Source: Hyphomicrobiales bacterium (GTDB lineage: Bacteria; Pseudomonadota; Alphaproteobacteria; Rhizobiales; Rhodobiaceae). Taken from it: a DNA stretch of 64,000 bases. The translations under genes and the position numbers were made by a program. The notes under the pieces were generated by a model that was not told the origin of the DNA, searched no databases, and saw only the letters and a program-made list of their open reading frames with translations. Positions 36,258-45,321 of this stretch are shown here, one piece after another; within the stretch, counting starts at the first letter, position 1; each line of letters starts with the position of its first letter. The stretch covers positions 248,001 through 312,000 of the forward strand of contig PKTR01000004.1 of the NCBI GenBank assembly GCA_002869065.1, in the 5' to 3' direction.

Positions 36258-36797
36258 TCAGTGCCGGGGCTCGAACACGATCCGCCGCTCGCAGCGGCCA
36301 TCGTCGCAGGCCTGCAGCGTGAACCGCGCCGCATCGCGTGAGGCGCAGAAATTGTTGCCATTGTCGGCCACGCGGTTGGCTATGGCGTCCGGCGCGACCC
36401 GGTATTCACCGAGGATCTTGTGGTCGGCATCGAGCGCGACGAGAATCCAGTAGCCGCTCTCCAGATAGACCATGTGGTTGCGGTAGGGCGGAATCAGCAT
36501 CCCCTCCATCAGATCCGGATTGCGGGTTTTGCCCGGATCTTGGATCTGTGTGTTGAGAACGCAGATATCGGTCCATGCACCCGGCACGACCTTTTCGAAA
36601 CTGGCCGGCTCGCCCGTGGGAATAGCGGCAAAGCGCTCGGCCAGCGCCATCTCGCGTTGGTCGAGCGAGAACCCGGTCATCACGAAAGCGAGCACCGACC
36701 CGGCGATGCCAATGGCGACCAGCACGAGAAAGAGCGAACCGATGCCGAAGCGGCGCTCCCGTCGTGGCGGCAGCGCGCCGTTGCCCGTCTCGCTCAT
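36258..36797 (-). CDS. Single-span membrane protein of unknown function
   Basis: A 179-residue protein: a basic cytoplasmic start (PPRRERRFGIGS), one membrane segment (LFLVLVAIGIAGSVLAFVM) and an extracytoplasmic domain with four cysteines (DICVLNT, NNFCASRD and QACDDGRCERR). I do not recognise a family. It stops 6 bases before the methyltransferase gene start and is likely co-transcribed with it. Confidence 0.75.
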   Translation of the reverse strand: MSETGNGALPPRRERRFGIGSLFLVLVAIGIAGSVLAFVMTGFSLDQREMALAERFAAIPTGEPASFEKVVPGAWTDICVLNTQIQDPGKTRNPDLMEGMLIPPYRNHMVYLESGYWILVALDADHKILGEYRVAPDAIANRVADNGNNFCASRDAARFTLQACDDGRCERRIVFEPRH

Positions 36798-36838
36798 ACT
36801 CACTCTCCTATCGTGGATAGATGCCTTGTGCCGAACCG

Positions 36839-37324
36839 CTAGCCGGCCGACCCCGATGCGCCGCCCGGCAGACCTTTCGCGTCGGACCGCCCGGCCATGA
36901 CCATCATGGTGAAGAGCGCCGTTGCGATCTCCCGCTCCTCGCCCCCGGTATACGCCACCACTCCGGCGCTGCACACCATCAATTGCCGTCCGGCCTTGAC
37001 GACACGGCCGATCGCCCGGATCCCCTCACCTTCGGCCGGCCGCACGAGGTTGATCTTGTATTCGACCGTCAACACCGAGGACGACGCATCCATCAGAGAA
37101 AAGGCGGCATAGCCCGCCGCCGAGTCGGCGACCGCACCAACCGCGCCGCCATGGATGAAACCATGCTGCTGGGTCAACTCGGATTTGAACGGCAGATCGA
37201 TCTCGACATGACCGGGTGACACGCGGGCAATCCGCGCGCCCATCAAATCCATGAATGGCTGGCGCGCGAAGCTGTCACGCACACGCGTTTCGTAGTCAGG
37301 AGTCAAAGGCTTGAAATCGGTCAC
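36839..37324 (-). CDS. PaaI-family thioesterase (hotdog fold)
   Basis: A 161-residue hotdog-fold protein with the PaaI pattern: LMGARIARVSPGHVEIDLPF, then QQHGFIHGGAVGAVADSAAGYAA, which holds the HGG active-site loop and the catalytic Asp. Members hydrolyse acyl-CoA thioesters. GTG at 37324 is chosen because GGGGAT lies about 8 bases upstream; no ATG gives a better start. It may support acyl-CoA metabolism alongside ivd, but there is no direct link. Confidence 0.87.
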   Translation of the reverse strand: MTDFKPLTPDYETRVRDSFARQPFMDLMGARIARVSPGHVEIDLPFKSELTQQHGFIHGGAVGAVADSAAGYAAFSLMDASSSVLTVEYKINLVRPAEGEGIRAIGRVVKAGRQLMVCSAGVVAYTGGEEREIATALFTMMVMAGRSDAKGLPGGASGSAG

Positions 37325-37442
37325 GCTGGCATCCCCGGAGATCACATGAAGGGATGCACAATAGCGTATCGGCACGCGCCGGAAAGGGGTGCGCGGACTT
37401 GGCGGCACAAGCCTGGCCGCGCATCCGGATAGATATGGACTG

Positions 37443-37820
37443 CTAGAAGACGATCTGCGGATACGGACGCGGCTGCGGCACCCGCGCATTCGGGAACGGG
37501 TTTTCCGTCTGCGACGTGATCACCATCGGCTCGCCGTCGAGATCGTCATCCGCGACCGGCTCGGCCCCGGCCGGCGCAGGCTCGACCGGCTGCGGGTCGC
37601 TGGCGCTGATTACCAGCGGCTCCTCCTCCGGTGCCGGCATGGATGCCATCCCCGCCCCGATCGGCTCGACAAACACCAGCCCGTTGATCGTGCACATTCT
37701 GTGTGCCCCGCTTCCCGGCAGCGACGTCACCGAACAATTCGGATTGGGACCACCGCTCGACCCGAGACAACCCCCGAGCCCTACGGCGAGGACAGGCACA
37801 ATCAGCCAGGCGGTACGCAT
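37443..37820 (-). CDS. Putative lipoprotein with acidic Pro-rich tail
   Basis: A 125-residue protein. A signal peptide ends in the lipobox LGGC (Cys at about residue 18), so the mature protein should be lipidated. After a short Cys-containing region (NCSVTSLPGSGAHRMCTI) the rest is low-complexity, rich in Pro, Glu and Ala. I recognise no domain. It lies between the thioesterase and mgtE genes on the same strand. Confidence 0.7.
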   Translation of the reverse strand: MRTAWLIVPVLAVGLGGCLGSSGGPNPNCSVTSLPGSGAHRMCTINGLVFVEPIGAGMASMPAPEEEPLVISASDPQPVEPAPAGAEPVADDDLDGEPMVITSQTENPFPNARVPQPRPYPQIVF

Positions 37821-37924
37821 AATGTTTTCCTCGAATGAATTCGTCGGAAAACATGGTTAACGAACAGCGTTAATGCCGGGTAAAGAGCGGATCGATCCGT
37901 TGCAACCTGCAACGGGAAAACGGC

Positions 37925-39403
37925 TCAGCCGAGGCCGAACCACCAGGCGGCGAAGCCGAGGAATGCAAAGAAGCCGACCACATCCGTTACGGTCGTCACG
38001 AAGACGCCGGAGGCGACCGCCGGATCGACCTCCAGCTTGTCGAGACCGATCGGAATGAGAATCCCAGATACGCCGGCAACGAGCAGATTGACTAGCATCG
38101 CCGCGGCTATGACACCGCCGAGCTGCGCATTGGCGAACCAGAGCCCTGCGACAAGCCCGATGATCAGCGCAAACAGAACCCCGTTGACGAAACCGACCAC
38201 GGTTTCACGACCGATCAGCCGGCGGGCGTTGTAGATGTCGAGTTCGCGGGTCGCGAGCGCGCGCACCGCAATGGTCATGGTCTGCGTCGCCGCATTGCCG
38301 CCCATCGAGGCCACGATGGGCATCAGCACGGCCAACGCCACCATCTGCTCGATTGTGGCGTCGAACAGCCCGATGACCAGCGATGCCAGAATGGCCGTTC
38401 CCAGATTGACCACGAGCCAGGGAAAGCGGCTGCGAACCGACGAGACGATAGAGTCCGACACCTCTTCGTCGCCGACACCGGCCATCAGCTTGAAGTCCTC
38501 GTCGGCTTCTTCGCGGATCACGTCGACGATATCGTCAATGGTCATCACACCGACCAGCCGCTCCGCGTCATCAACGACAGCCGCCGACACCAGATTGTAG
38601 CGCTCGAACAGATGCGCCACCTCTTCCTGGTCATCGGTCACTTCAACCAGGTTCCGCGTCTCATCGGTGAGTTCTGAAATCTTCGTCGGACGCTTTGCGC
38701 GCATCAGATGGCTGAGCGAAACCGTTCCCAGAAGCCGGAACGTCGGATCGACAACGAAAATCTCGTAGAACTCGTCCGGCAGCTCGTCGGCGTCGCGCAA
38801 GTAGTCGATGGTCTGGCCAACGGTCCAGAACGGCGGCACCGCGATGAAATCGGTCTGCATGCGCCGACCGGCCGAGTCTTCCGGATAGTCCAGCGAACGC
38901 TGCAGCTGAACCCGTTCGGGAAACGGCATCTCGTTGAGAATCGCCGTCTTGTCGGGTTCATCGAGGTCTTCGAGAATGTAGACCGCATCGTCCGAATCGA
39001 GCTCGCTGACGCCACGCGCGACCTGTTCTGGCGGCAGGTCCTCGAGAATGCGAACGCGAACCGTCTCATCGAGTTCGGTCAGGGCCGTGAAGTCGAAGTC
39101 CGCGCCAAGAGACCGGACCAGCTTACCCTGGTCGTCGGCCGGCAGCGCCTCGATCAGATCGCCGAGGTCGGCTTCGTGCAGGTCCTCGGTCGCCGCCCGC
39201 AACAGGTCGACATCGTCGTCCTCGAGCGCCGTTCGGATGACAGTGACGAATTCCTTCGACAGGCCATCGTCCTCATCCCGGATCTCCGGGATCAGATCGA
39301 CCTCTTCTTCCGTCGCTGCACTGGTCTCATGATCGGCCAAGCTAGTCTCCGAACAGCGGCTGCGTCTCGCGACACCGGAATCCTCGTGAGGTGTAGCGTG
39401 CAT
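37925..39403 (-). CDS. mgtE: Magnesium transporter MgtE
   Basis: A 492-residue transporter: an N-terminal helical superfamily domain with acidic repeats (LIEALPADDQGKLV, ELDSDDAVYILEDLD), two CBS domains (about residues 160-280) and five C-terminal membrane helices with family motifs VLMPIVASMGGNAATQT and NARRLIGRETVVGFVNG. The CBS part senses Mg2+ and gates the pore. ATG at 39403 has GGAG about 10 bases upstream; a TTG near 39340 after GGAGA is an alternative start. It marks the left edge of the accessory region. Confidence 0.93.
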   Translation of the reverse strand: MHATPHEDSGVARRSRCSETSLADHETSAATEEEVDLIPEIRDEDDGLSKEFVTVIRTALEDDDVDLLRAATEDLHEADLGDLIEALPADDQGKLVRSLGADFDFTALTELDETVRVRILEDLPPEQVARGVSELDSDDAVYILEDLDEPDKTAILNEMPFPERVQLQRSLDYPEDSAGRRMQTDFIAVPPFWTVGQTIDYLRDADELPDEFYEIFVVDPTFRLLGTVSLSHLMRAKRPTKISELTDETRNLVEVTDDQEEVAHLFERYNLVSAAVVDDAERLVGVMTIDDIVDVIREEADEDFKLMAGVGDEEVSDSIVSSVRSRFPWLVVNLGTAILASLVIGLFDATIEQMVALAVLMPIVASMGGNAATQTMTIAVRALATRELDIYNARRLIGRETVVGFVNGVLFALIIGLVAGLWFANAQLGGVIAAAMLVNLLVAGVSGILIPIGLDKLEVDPAVASGVFVTTVTDVVGFFAFLGFAAWWFGLG

Positions 39404-39973
39404 GCCGATCTATCTCCACCGAAAAATCGGCGGGGCAAACCGCGGATAAGCGGAATCAAAACGGCCGCCGCATCGGCGCGTCTCCAACGAGCCCTTCGCG
39501 GTTTGTCCGCTCCCGCGGCCACCCGCGAGCAAGGAACATATTCCGCATCCCCGAAGGCCATGTTACCACCGCAACGTCCCCTAGCATTCCCACGAGGCGG
39601 CACTCACGGACAACCGGGGACCTTGATCTGAAACTCTGTTTCCCACCAGATACTTAAATGCAAGGCGACGAGGAAAATCACCGCAAGAGAGAACCGGAAT
39701 TGGTCAAGACGTTCCCGATCCAACCGTCTTTGTGACATATCTTTGAGCAATACGACTCGTTGATGCCGTTTTTGATTGACGTTAAGATGCGCCAGCGCTT
39801 GATACCATGTCGCAGTGCGCAACATTCGGTTGCATGGTATCGGGGTTACCGCTTGATTCAGTTGCAATCAATCTACTTTGGTGCCGGAAACAATCTCTTC
39901 CGACCTGCACGTCGCCACAGGGCGCGTAAGTTAGCGTTTGTCGATTGGGAAAAGAAACGAGAAACCGTGAGTG
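39404..39973. other. Gene-poor region with sharp drop in GC
   Basis: 570 bases between divergent mgtE and the first glycosyltransferase. The first 200 bases are as GC-rich as the rest; from about 39600 the DNA turns noticeably A/T-rich, with different base composition into the next gene. A minus-strand frame at 39604-39867 (87 codons) has one hydrophobic span, LAVIFLVALHLSIWW, but no ribosome-binding site that I trust. I treat it as uncertain. Confidence 0.5.
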
Positions 39974-40999
39974 ATGGCCAAGAATAGTCCGGTTTTCAAT
40001 ACAACCAAATTGACGCAGTACATGCACCATATCGATGGTTTCGAGAAAGTGCTGCATATCGCGCACCACGAATGGCATGGAATCAGGCATGCGACCGGGT
40101 TTTGCCCGGGCCACAAACTGTTGATCGACTCCGAAGAACCAATAGAGCCGGCACAGCTTCAAAGAATCGAAGAGTGGATCGAGATCAACAAGATCGAGAG
40201 AATCGTATTTCAGGGCTACTCCATAATCGCCGACAAGCTGGCCGTGAATTTGCGGTCTAAATTTGGTGACACGATCCGCTTCTTTGTCATCACCCATGTG
40301 ACGACCGCGCAGTTCGATAATGTTTTCGAAATAAAAATGCAGAACACCGTGCTGACGCGCAAGAAGTATGGTGTTTTTTCAAAAATAGCCTCCGTGAAAC
40401 CGAAGTTCAGCGGGACATTTGAGGACTATTGGCCGCATACGATTATCAATTTCGCGCCGAATATCATCCAGGGCACGTTCCCGAAAGTGTTGAATGGCGT
40501 GGAAGTTCTGTCCCCACTTGAGCTTGGCTGGCGAAAGAATCTCTACACCAATATTTTCGCGAGCCATCTGGCGGAGAATGTGGATCGGGTGAAGGTGACC
40601 TTTTTCCCACCGGGAATCGAGTCGATCTTCGATATCTCGAAACTGCGTTATGTCGGCCTGCTGCGTGGTCCGGATCTCTTTGCCGAGATGGCGAACAGCT
40701 CGGCCGTCGTGATGGCGACGCTGGCTGAATGCCAGCCCATGACGCAGCTGGAAGCGTTCGCGGTCGGCACACCCGCATTGACGGGTCCCTTGAACATGTC
40801 CGAGTACGCCGACGATGAATTGATCCGTTTGTGCACAGCGAGCGCGCTCGACAACCCCGCCCTGCTGGCCCGCGACATTGAGCGGTTGATTGACCTCGTC
40901 AAAACAGATCCGGACCACATGGACGGCTTGATCCAGCAGCATCTTTTGCGGAGAAACAAGGATGCCGCGGAGCGCTACGCTTCGTTCCTTGACCTGTAA
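39974..40999 (+). CDS. GT-B-like glycosyltransferase
   Basis: A protein of about 341 residues. The C-terminal third resembles family 4 glycosyltransferases: SAVVMATLAECQPMTQLEAFAVGTPALTG (about residues 237-265) aligns with the donor-site region, where an acidic residue and E(x7)E normally sit. The N-terminal half is poorly conserved. Codon use is richer in A/T-ending codons than in the neighbours. A GTG 3 bases earlier is an alternative start. The stop overlaps the next ATG (TAATG), so both enzymes are coupled. Donor and acceptor are unknown. Confidence 0.7.
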   Translation: MAKNSPVFNTTKLTQYMHHIDGFEKVLHIAHHEWHGIRHATGFCPGHKLLIDSEEPIEPAQLQRIEEWIEINKIERIVFQGYSIIADKLAVNLRSKFGDTIRFFVITHVTTAQFDNVFEIKMQNTVLTRKKYGVFSKIASVKPKFSGTFEDYWPHTIINFAPNIIQGTFPKVLNGVEVLSPLELGWRKNLYTNIFASHLAENVDRVKVTFFPPGIESIFDISKLRYVGLLRGPDLFAEMANSSAVVMATLAECQPMTQLEAFAVGTPALTGPLNMSEYADDELIRLCTASALDNPALLARDIERLIDLVKTDPDHMDGLIQQHLLRRNKDAAERYASFLDL

Positions 41000-43581
41000 T
41001 GCGGCGCAGCGAGATTGAAGAGATTGTGATGCCGAAAACTTCGCGCCCTTCGATTTGTTTCATTACCAATGAGCTCTATCCGGCAGCCCCCGGCGGCATC
41101 GGGCGAATGCTCTATAATTTCGCAAAACAGAACGAAGCCCTGGGATTTCCGGCCGAGATCAATTTCCTCATCCCCACCGATTTCGCCAACAAGCCCGGCG
41201 CAATGGATGCCCTCGACGATGCGTTCGAGGGCATCGCGGAAATCCATGTGTTTCCGAAATTGCAGGACTTGCCCGACGCGTTCGCACACGCGCTGTTCAA
41301 GCATCGCCCCTGGACGCTGGAACTGCATATCTCGACGTCGTATCGCTACTACCTCGGTCTGCGTGAGCTCGAACGCAAGAGAAAGAAGAAGTTCGACTTC
41401 ATCGAGTTCCCCGATTTCGGCGGCTGGGGAACCGTATCGATCGAGGCGAAGCGGGCTGGCATCGCCTTCCAGGACACCATTATCGGGGTACGCATCCACT
41501 CCACGCTGGGGCTGATTTCCAGCTACGAACGTTACTCGCGCGACCCCGGCCCGTGGGATGGCGTGGTGCTGGATTCAGAACGCCACCAGCTCACCTATGC
41601 CGATCTCATCGTCGGCCACGACCCGCTGATCCTGGAGACGAACACGCGTTTTTATGATCTGGACGAAAGGTGGCGCGACCGGGTCGTCTGCGAGTTCCCG
41701 CCCATCATGCTCGATCTCGACAGCGACCAGACGGGCAGCAATACGAGAAGTGGCGAGACGGAAGAACACACCGACGTTTCTCCAGCGAACCGGGACTTCA
41801 TCTTCTCCTCACGGCTGCAGCCGTTCAAGCGCCCCGACCTTTTCGTCTATGCCGCCGTCGCCTTTCTTGAACGCAACCCCGACTACCAGGGAGTGTGCAG
41901 GGTTGTCTCCTATGGCTGGGACGACGAGTACATCGCCGGCCTCCAGGACATCGTTCCCCCGCACCTCGCCGACCGGATTCCGTTCATTTTCGATGCGACG
42001 CCTGCGGAGCGTGACGACTACCTGCAGAATTCCGTCGTCGTCATACCCTCCGAATACGAAAGCCTGTGCCTGTTCGCCTACGAGTCCTCGCAAATGGGCT
42101 GCCAGGTGATCTTGAACCGGGACTGCGTGGTGTTCGGTCAGAACGCGCGCTGGAAGGATGGCGACAACTGCGTGATGTTCGACGGCACCGTTGACGACCT
42201 CGTGTTGGCGATGGAGCGGGTCCGCGACTGGACGCCGCGTTCGCAGGTCGATTTTGCCGCCGACACCCCCTACTGGCTGCTCGATAAACTGCCATCCCAA
42301 GTCAGCATACGCGACGAAGAGCCTGGTCCCAGGGCAAATGTCAGCGTGGTTTGCTTCGGCTTTCAGGAAGTGCGGGAATTCCAGAAGCTCTTCAGTTCAC
42401 TGGTTCATATCGAACGAGAACTGCAGCTTGCCGACGGTAGCGACGAAATCGTGTTCTTGCTGCCGCGTGCCCTCTTCTCACCGGGCGGTAACGAGCAGCG
42501 GCTGATCGAGGAACGTGGCTGGAAGGCGGAGTTCATTCATGGCTTCCGCGAGAGCGCGGAGACATTCTCGCGCCGGCTCCGTCAGCGCGACAGCGAGTGC
42601 ATCCTGCTCGTCGAAGTGGGCTTCGAGCTCTATCCCGGTTTTGTCCCCGCGGCGAAAAAGGCGATGGAGAGAGATGGCTCGCTGCAGATCGTCGGTGGCC
42701 ACGTCGAAATTCTCGACAGCGACACAGGACACAGCGACTATCTGAAAGCCTATGGAGGCGAGATGCCCTCACTGGCTTTGGTGTCGAGCCAGATTGCACC
42801 GCCAACAAGCATGTTTCGGCGCTCTTTGCTGGAGCGGATCGGGTTCGATCCGCACGCAGCGGCGCTCTGGTTCGAGGTTTTCGTCCGCAAATGCGTGCTC
42901 GCAGGCGAAAAGATCGTCGTTGCTCCCCTCTTCTGCGCGTCCCTGGACCCTGTGTTCGCCGAAAAGCCCGACACGACGGTTCGCATCAATGGCGGCATAA
43001 CCGACGCGGTCGGCCGGGAACTGGGCTTCAGGGGACGCCTGCTGGCATTTGGTCCGCTGAAGCAACCCGACAAGACCGGTCAGCTCTCGGTGGTGCTGGG
43101 TCCCGACAAACTGAAGCAGGCGATCCGCATCAACCCGGTCGGCAGAGTCCGGAATTGGGAGCCGGTTTTCTATCGCAACGACCTCAAGGGATTGCAGGTT
43201 CACCCCCTGAACGGCGATGTCACGATTGCCGAGGTGATTGGCCCGAGCCGAAAGATGCGCCGCATTCAGGCTGTGATTCACAACGGGCACGCCGAAAACA
43301 CCGGGATTGAAGCCGCCATCGCAATCGTCCCGAAATCCGCGGAGACGCCGGAGATCGTCCAGTTTCTGACGAGCGAGAGCAAAAAGCCCGGGTTTGCGAT
43401 GAGCTCATGGGTGGAGGTGCCACCCAAGGAGACTCTCGAAATCGATCTGGCAACCCTCCGCGCCAGCAACGGGCGCGACAGAATCCTGATGGTCTCACGC
43501 CTGCCACTTTATTCGAATGAGGATTTCGGACATCTCGTTTTCAGGAAAATCGAGATCTGGCTGAATACCAATTTGCGCTGA
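40999..43581 (+). CDS. Large multidomain glycosyltransferase
   Basis: An 860-residue protein. Residues about 10-435 form a GT-B, family 4-like enzyme: ICFITNELYPAAPGGIGRML at the N-terminus, FIFSSRLQPFKRPDLF at about 266, and the donor-binding VIPSEYESLCLFAYESSQ with E(x7)E at about 347. From about 447 (NVSVVCFGFQEVREF) comes a second domain with a GT-A-like alternation of strands and helices but no clear DxD. The last about 150 residues look like a beta-sandwich. A linked polymerising or two-step enzyme is possible. It overlaps the upstream gene by one base. Confidence 0.75.
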   Translation: MRRSEIEEIVMPKTSRPSICFITNELYPAAPGGIGRMLYNFAKQNEALGFPAEINFLIPTDFANKPGAMDALDDAFEGIAEIHVFPKLQDLPDAFAHALFKHRPWTLELHISTSYRYYLGLRELERKRKKKFDFIEFPDFGGWGTVSIEAKRAGIAFQDTIIGVRIHSTLGLISSYERYSRDPGPWDGVVLDSERHQLTYADLIVGHDPLILETNTRFYDLDERWRDRVVCEFPPIMLDLDSDQTGSNTRSGETEEHTDVSPANRDFIFSSRLQPFKRPDLFVYAAVAFLERNPDYQGVCRVVSYGWDDEYIAGLQDIVPPHLADRIPFIFDATPAERDDYLQNSVVVIPSEYESLCLFAYESSQMGCQVILNRDCVVFGQNARWKDGDNCVMFDGTVDDLVLAMERVRDWTPRSQVDFAADTPYWLLDKLPSQVSIRDEEPGPRANVSVVCFGFQEVREFQKLFSSLVHIERELQLADGSDEIVFLLPRALFSPGGNEQRLIEERGWKAEFIHGFRESAETFSRRLRQRDSECILLVEVGFELYPGFVPAAKKAMERDGSLQIVGGHVEILDSDTGHSDYLKAYGGEMPSLALVSSQIAPPTSMFRRSLLERIGFDPHAAALWFEVFVRKCVLAGEKIVVAPLFCASLDPVFAEKPDTTVRINGGITDAVGRELGFRGRLLAFGPLKQPDKTGQLSVVLGPDKLKQAIRINPVGRVRNWEPVFYRNDLKGLQVHPLNGDVTIAEVIGPSRKMRRIQAVIHNGHAENTGIEAAIAIVPKSAETPEIVQFLTSESKKPGFAMSSWVEVPPKETLEIDLATLRASNGRDRILMVSRLPLYSNEDFGHLVFRKIEIWLNTNLR

Positions 43582-43588
43582 GGGGATT

Positions 43589-44233
43589 ATGGGCAAGAGC
43601 TTGCTCGGATTGAGAAACATCCGGATCGGGTCAAACAGGGGCCGCGACGTTCCGAGCCCGCTCGGTACCGAGAAGAAACACTTTGATTTCTACGGAACCA
43701 CATGGGGATTCTCCGACAAGAAAGCGTCGCGCGAGCTGAACATCGGCAGCATCAAGCCGTACGAGAGAATCCTGCCCGGAATGATCTGGGGCTGCGCGCG
43801 CGAACCGGAGCATCGTGCCGACGTCCAGCTGCACAAGGATGAAAGTAACGAGGACGCGTTGTTCCTGAATTTCCAGGCGCCGCATTCCCGCTTTCTGACC
43901 CTCGAATTCGACCTCGACCACACCGCGCTGGCGAATGGCGGCGTCGTAAGCCTGATGCTCGAAGCGTCCGCAGTGCCAACGACATCCTGCCGCGCCGCGG
44001 TGCGCTTCTCCACGCCCGACGTCGAGCGCGGCTTTCACGACGCTCCCCTTCGCAAGTTCGTTTTCACGAGCAATGCCGCGCCGATCACGATATCGGGCTT
44101 TGTCGACCCTGTGCTGGACAACAAGCGCTTGCCTGTCACGCGCGCCAAACTGATCCTGTTCATGTCGAAACGGGAACTCACGCTCGCCATTCGGCGAATT
44201 TCGATTTCGCCGGCTCCGATAGCAGCTCGGTAA
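43589..44233 (+). CDS. Protein of unknown function in glycan cluster
   Basis: A 214-residue protein without signal peptide or membrane span. GAGGGG lies 3 bases before the ATG and overlaps the previous stop. It alternates short hydrophobic strands with charged turns (SRFLTLEFDLDHTAL, GVVSLMLEASAVP, KLILFMSKRELTLAIRRISI), suggesting a beta-sandwich. Its ending resembles in style the end of the large glycosyltransferase (FGHLVFRKIEIWL). It may bind the glycan or scaffold the enzymes; I do not recognise the family. Confidence 0.65.
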   Translation: MGKSLLGLRNIRIGSNRGRDVPSPLGTEKKHFDFYGTTWGFSDKKASRELNIGSIKPYERILPGMIWGCAREPEHRADVQLHKDESNEDALFLNFQAPHSRFLTLEFDLDHTALANGGVVSLMLEASAVPTTSCRAAVRFSTPDVERGFHDAPLRKFVFTSNAAPITISGFVDPVLDNKRLPVTRAKLILFMSKRELTLAIRRISISPAPIAAR

Positions 44234-44437
44234 ACGTCAGGAGTTCTTCGACCGTCTCGGTTGCCGTGTCCCGCCGCCATTTGCGATCAATGGTCACCGG
44301 ATCCCGAAGCGCACATGCGCGTGGCTCGTGTAGCTGAACAGCCAAAAACGGCGCCATTTCCCTTTCCAAACCGGTGCTCGCATTGTACCTAAGCGGCATC
44401 GCATACACACCGGCGCAAACAAACAGGGAGCCATCCG

Positions 44438-45223
44438 TTGTCGGGTAACAAGTTCGGGATTTTGCTCGCTCGCCAACGCTCCGGCACCGGAGCGTTGGGC
44501 TCAATATTGGATCGCCATCGCCAGCTTCATTATCTCGGCGAAATCCTGCATCCGGGAAATCTCGGCCAGGAGAAGAACTTCTTCACGTACCTGTCCCAGG
44601 TGCTCGAAGAGGACAAGGAGGCGTTCCTCCCGAAGAACAGGCTCCACGTGCTGGACAAGTTCGTCGACACGATGCGGGAGGACGGCGTCACCCCGATCCT
44701 CGATGTCAAATACAGCAGCATTCATCACCTCTACGGCGACTGGCAGAGCCCTCTCTCCCGCCCCCAGATCCTCAACCACGCCGAAGGCCGCGTCGTCCCG
44801 ATCATTCACTTGACCCGGAAGAACCATGCAAAGACGTTTGTGTCCGGCCGATTGGCCGAAACGAACGCTGTCTGGCATACCAACGACAAGTCGGCCGCAC
44901 AAATCCGAAGCATTGAAATCAACCCTGCGCAGCTTCTGCGGTTTATCCGGAACTCGGTAAGAGAATCCAAGCTCGTCCAGAAGTGGCTGGCGGGGCACCC
45001 GCGCGTCGTGACTTTCGACTACTCCGATATGCTGGATCCGCAGGGACGACTGACCGACACCATTTGCGAAAAACTTTCGACGACGCTGGGTATTGAGAGT
45101 TTCGTTGAAAAGCAGCCGTCATTCGTCAAGCAGGCGCCGGACTCGCTGAAAGAGTCGATCAAGAATTACGATGAGGTCGCCGACCACCTGAGTGACACCA
45201 GTTTCCGTTGGATGCTGAAATAG
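44438..45223 (+). CDS. Sulfotransferase (Stf0-like)
   Basis: A 261-residue cytosolic protein with sulfotransferase PAPS-binding features. The 5'-phosphosulfate loop is LARQRSGTGALGSILD (residues about 10-25) and the 3'-phosphate site is IIHLTRKNHAKTFVSG (about 121-136). The acceptor side is variable; short relatives of this type sulfate glycolipids or sugars. The start is TTG at 44438 with AGGGAG about 9 bases upstream. A 204-base gap separates it from the unknown gene, so it may have its own promoter. Confidence 0.78.
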   Translation: MSGNKFGILLARQRSGTGALGSILDRHRQLHYLGEILHPGNLGQEKNFFTYLSQVLEEDKEAFLPKNRLHVLDKFVDTMREDGVTPILDVKYSSIHHLYGDWQSPLSRPQILNHAEGRVVPIIHLTRKNHAKTFVSGRLAETNAVWHTNDKSAAQIRSIEINPAQLLRFIRNSVRESKLVQKWLAGHPRVVTFDYSDMLDPQGRLTDTICEKLSTTLGIESFVEKQPSFVKQAPDSLKESIKNYDEVADHLSDTSFRWMLK

Positions 45224-45321
45224 AAAAAACATTCAGTTGAGGTTCCGCACTCTGGGTGTCGAGCGCGAGTGCCGCGGGGAAATCAGATGGAACAGGATTC
45301 CGTCTGGTATTCGGAGGATGC

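Noticed and set aside
39760-39987. 75-codon plus-strand frame before the first glycosyltransferase
   Set aside because: No ribosome-binding site, no domain, and it overlaps the next gene start in another frame; it is probably chance in the A/T-rich gap.
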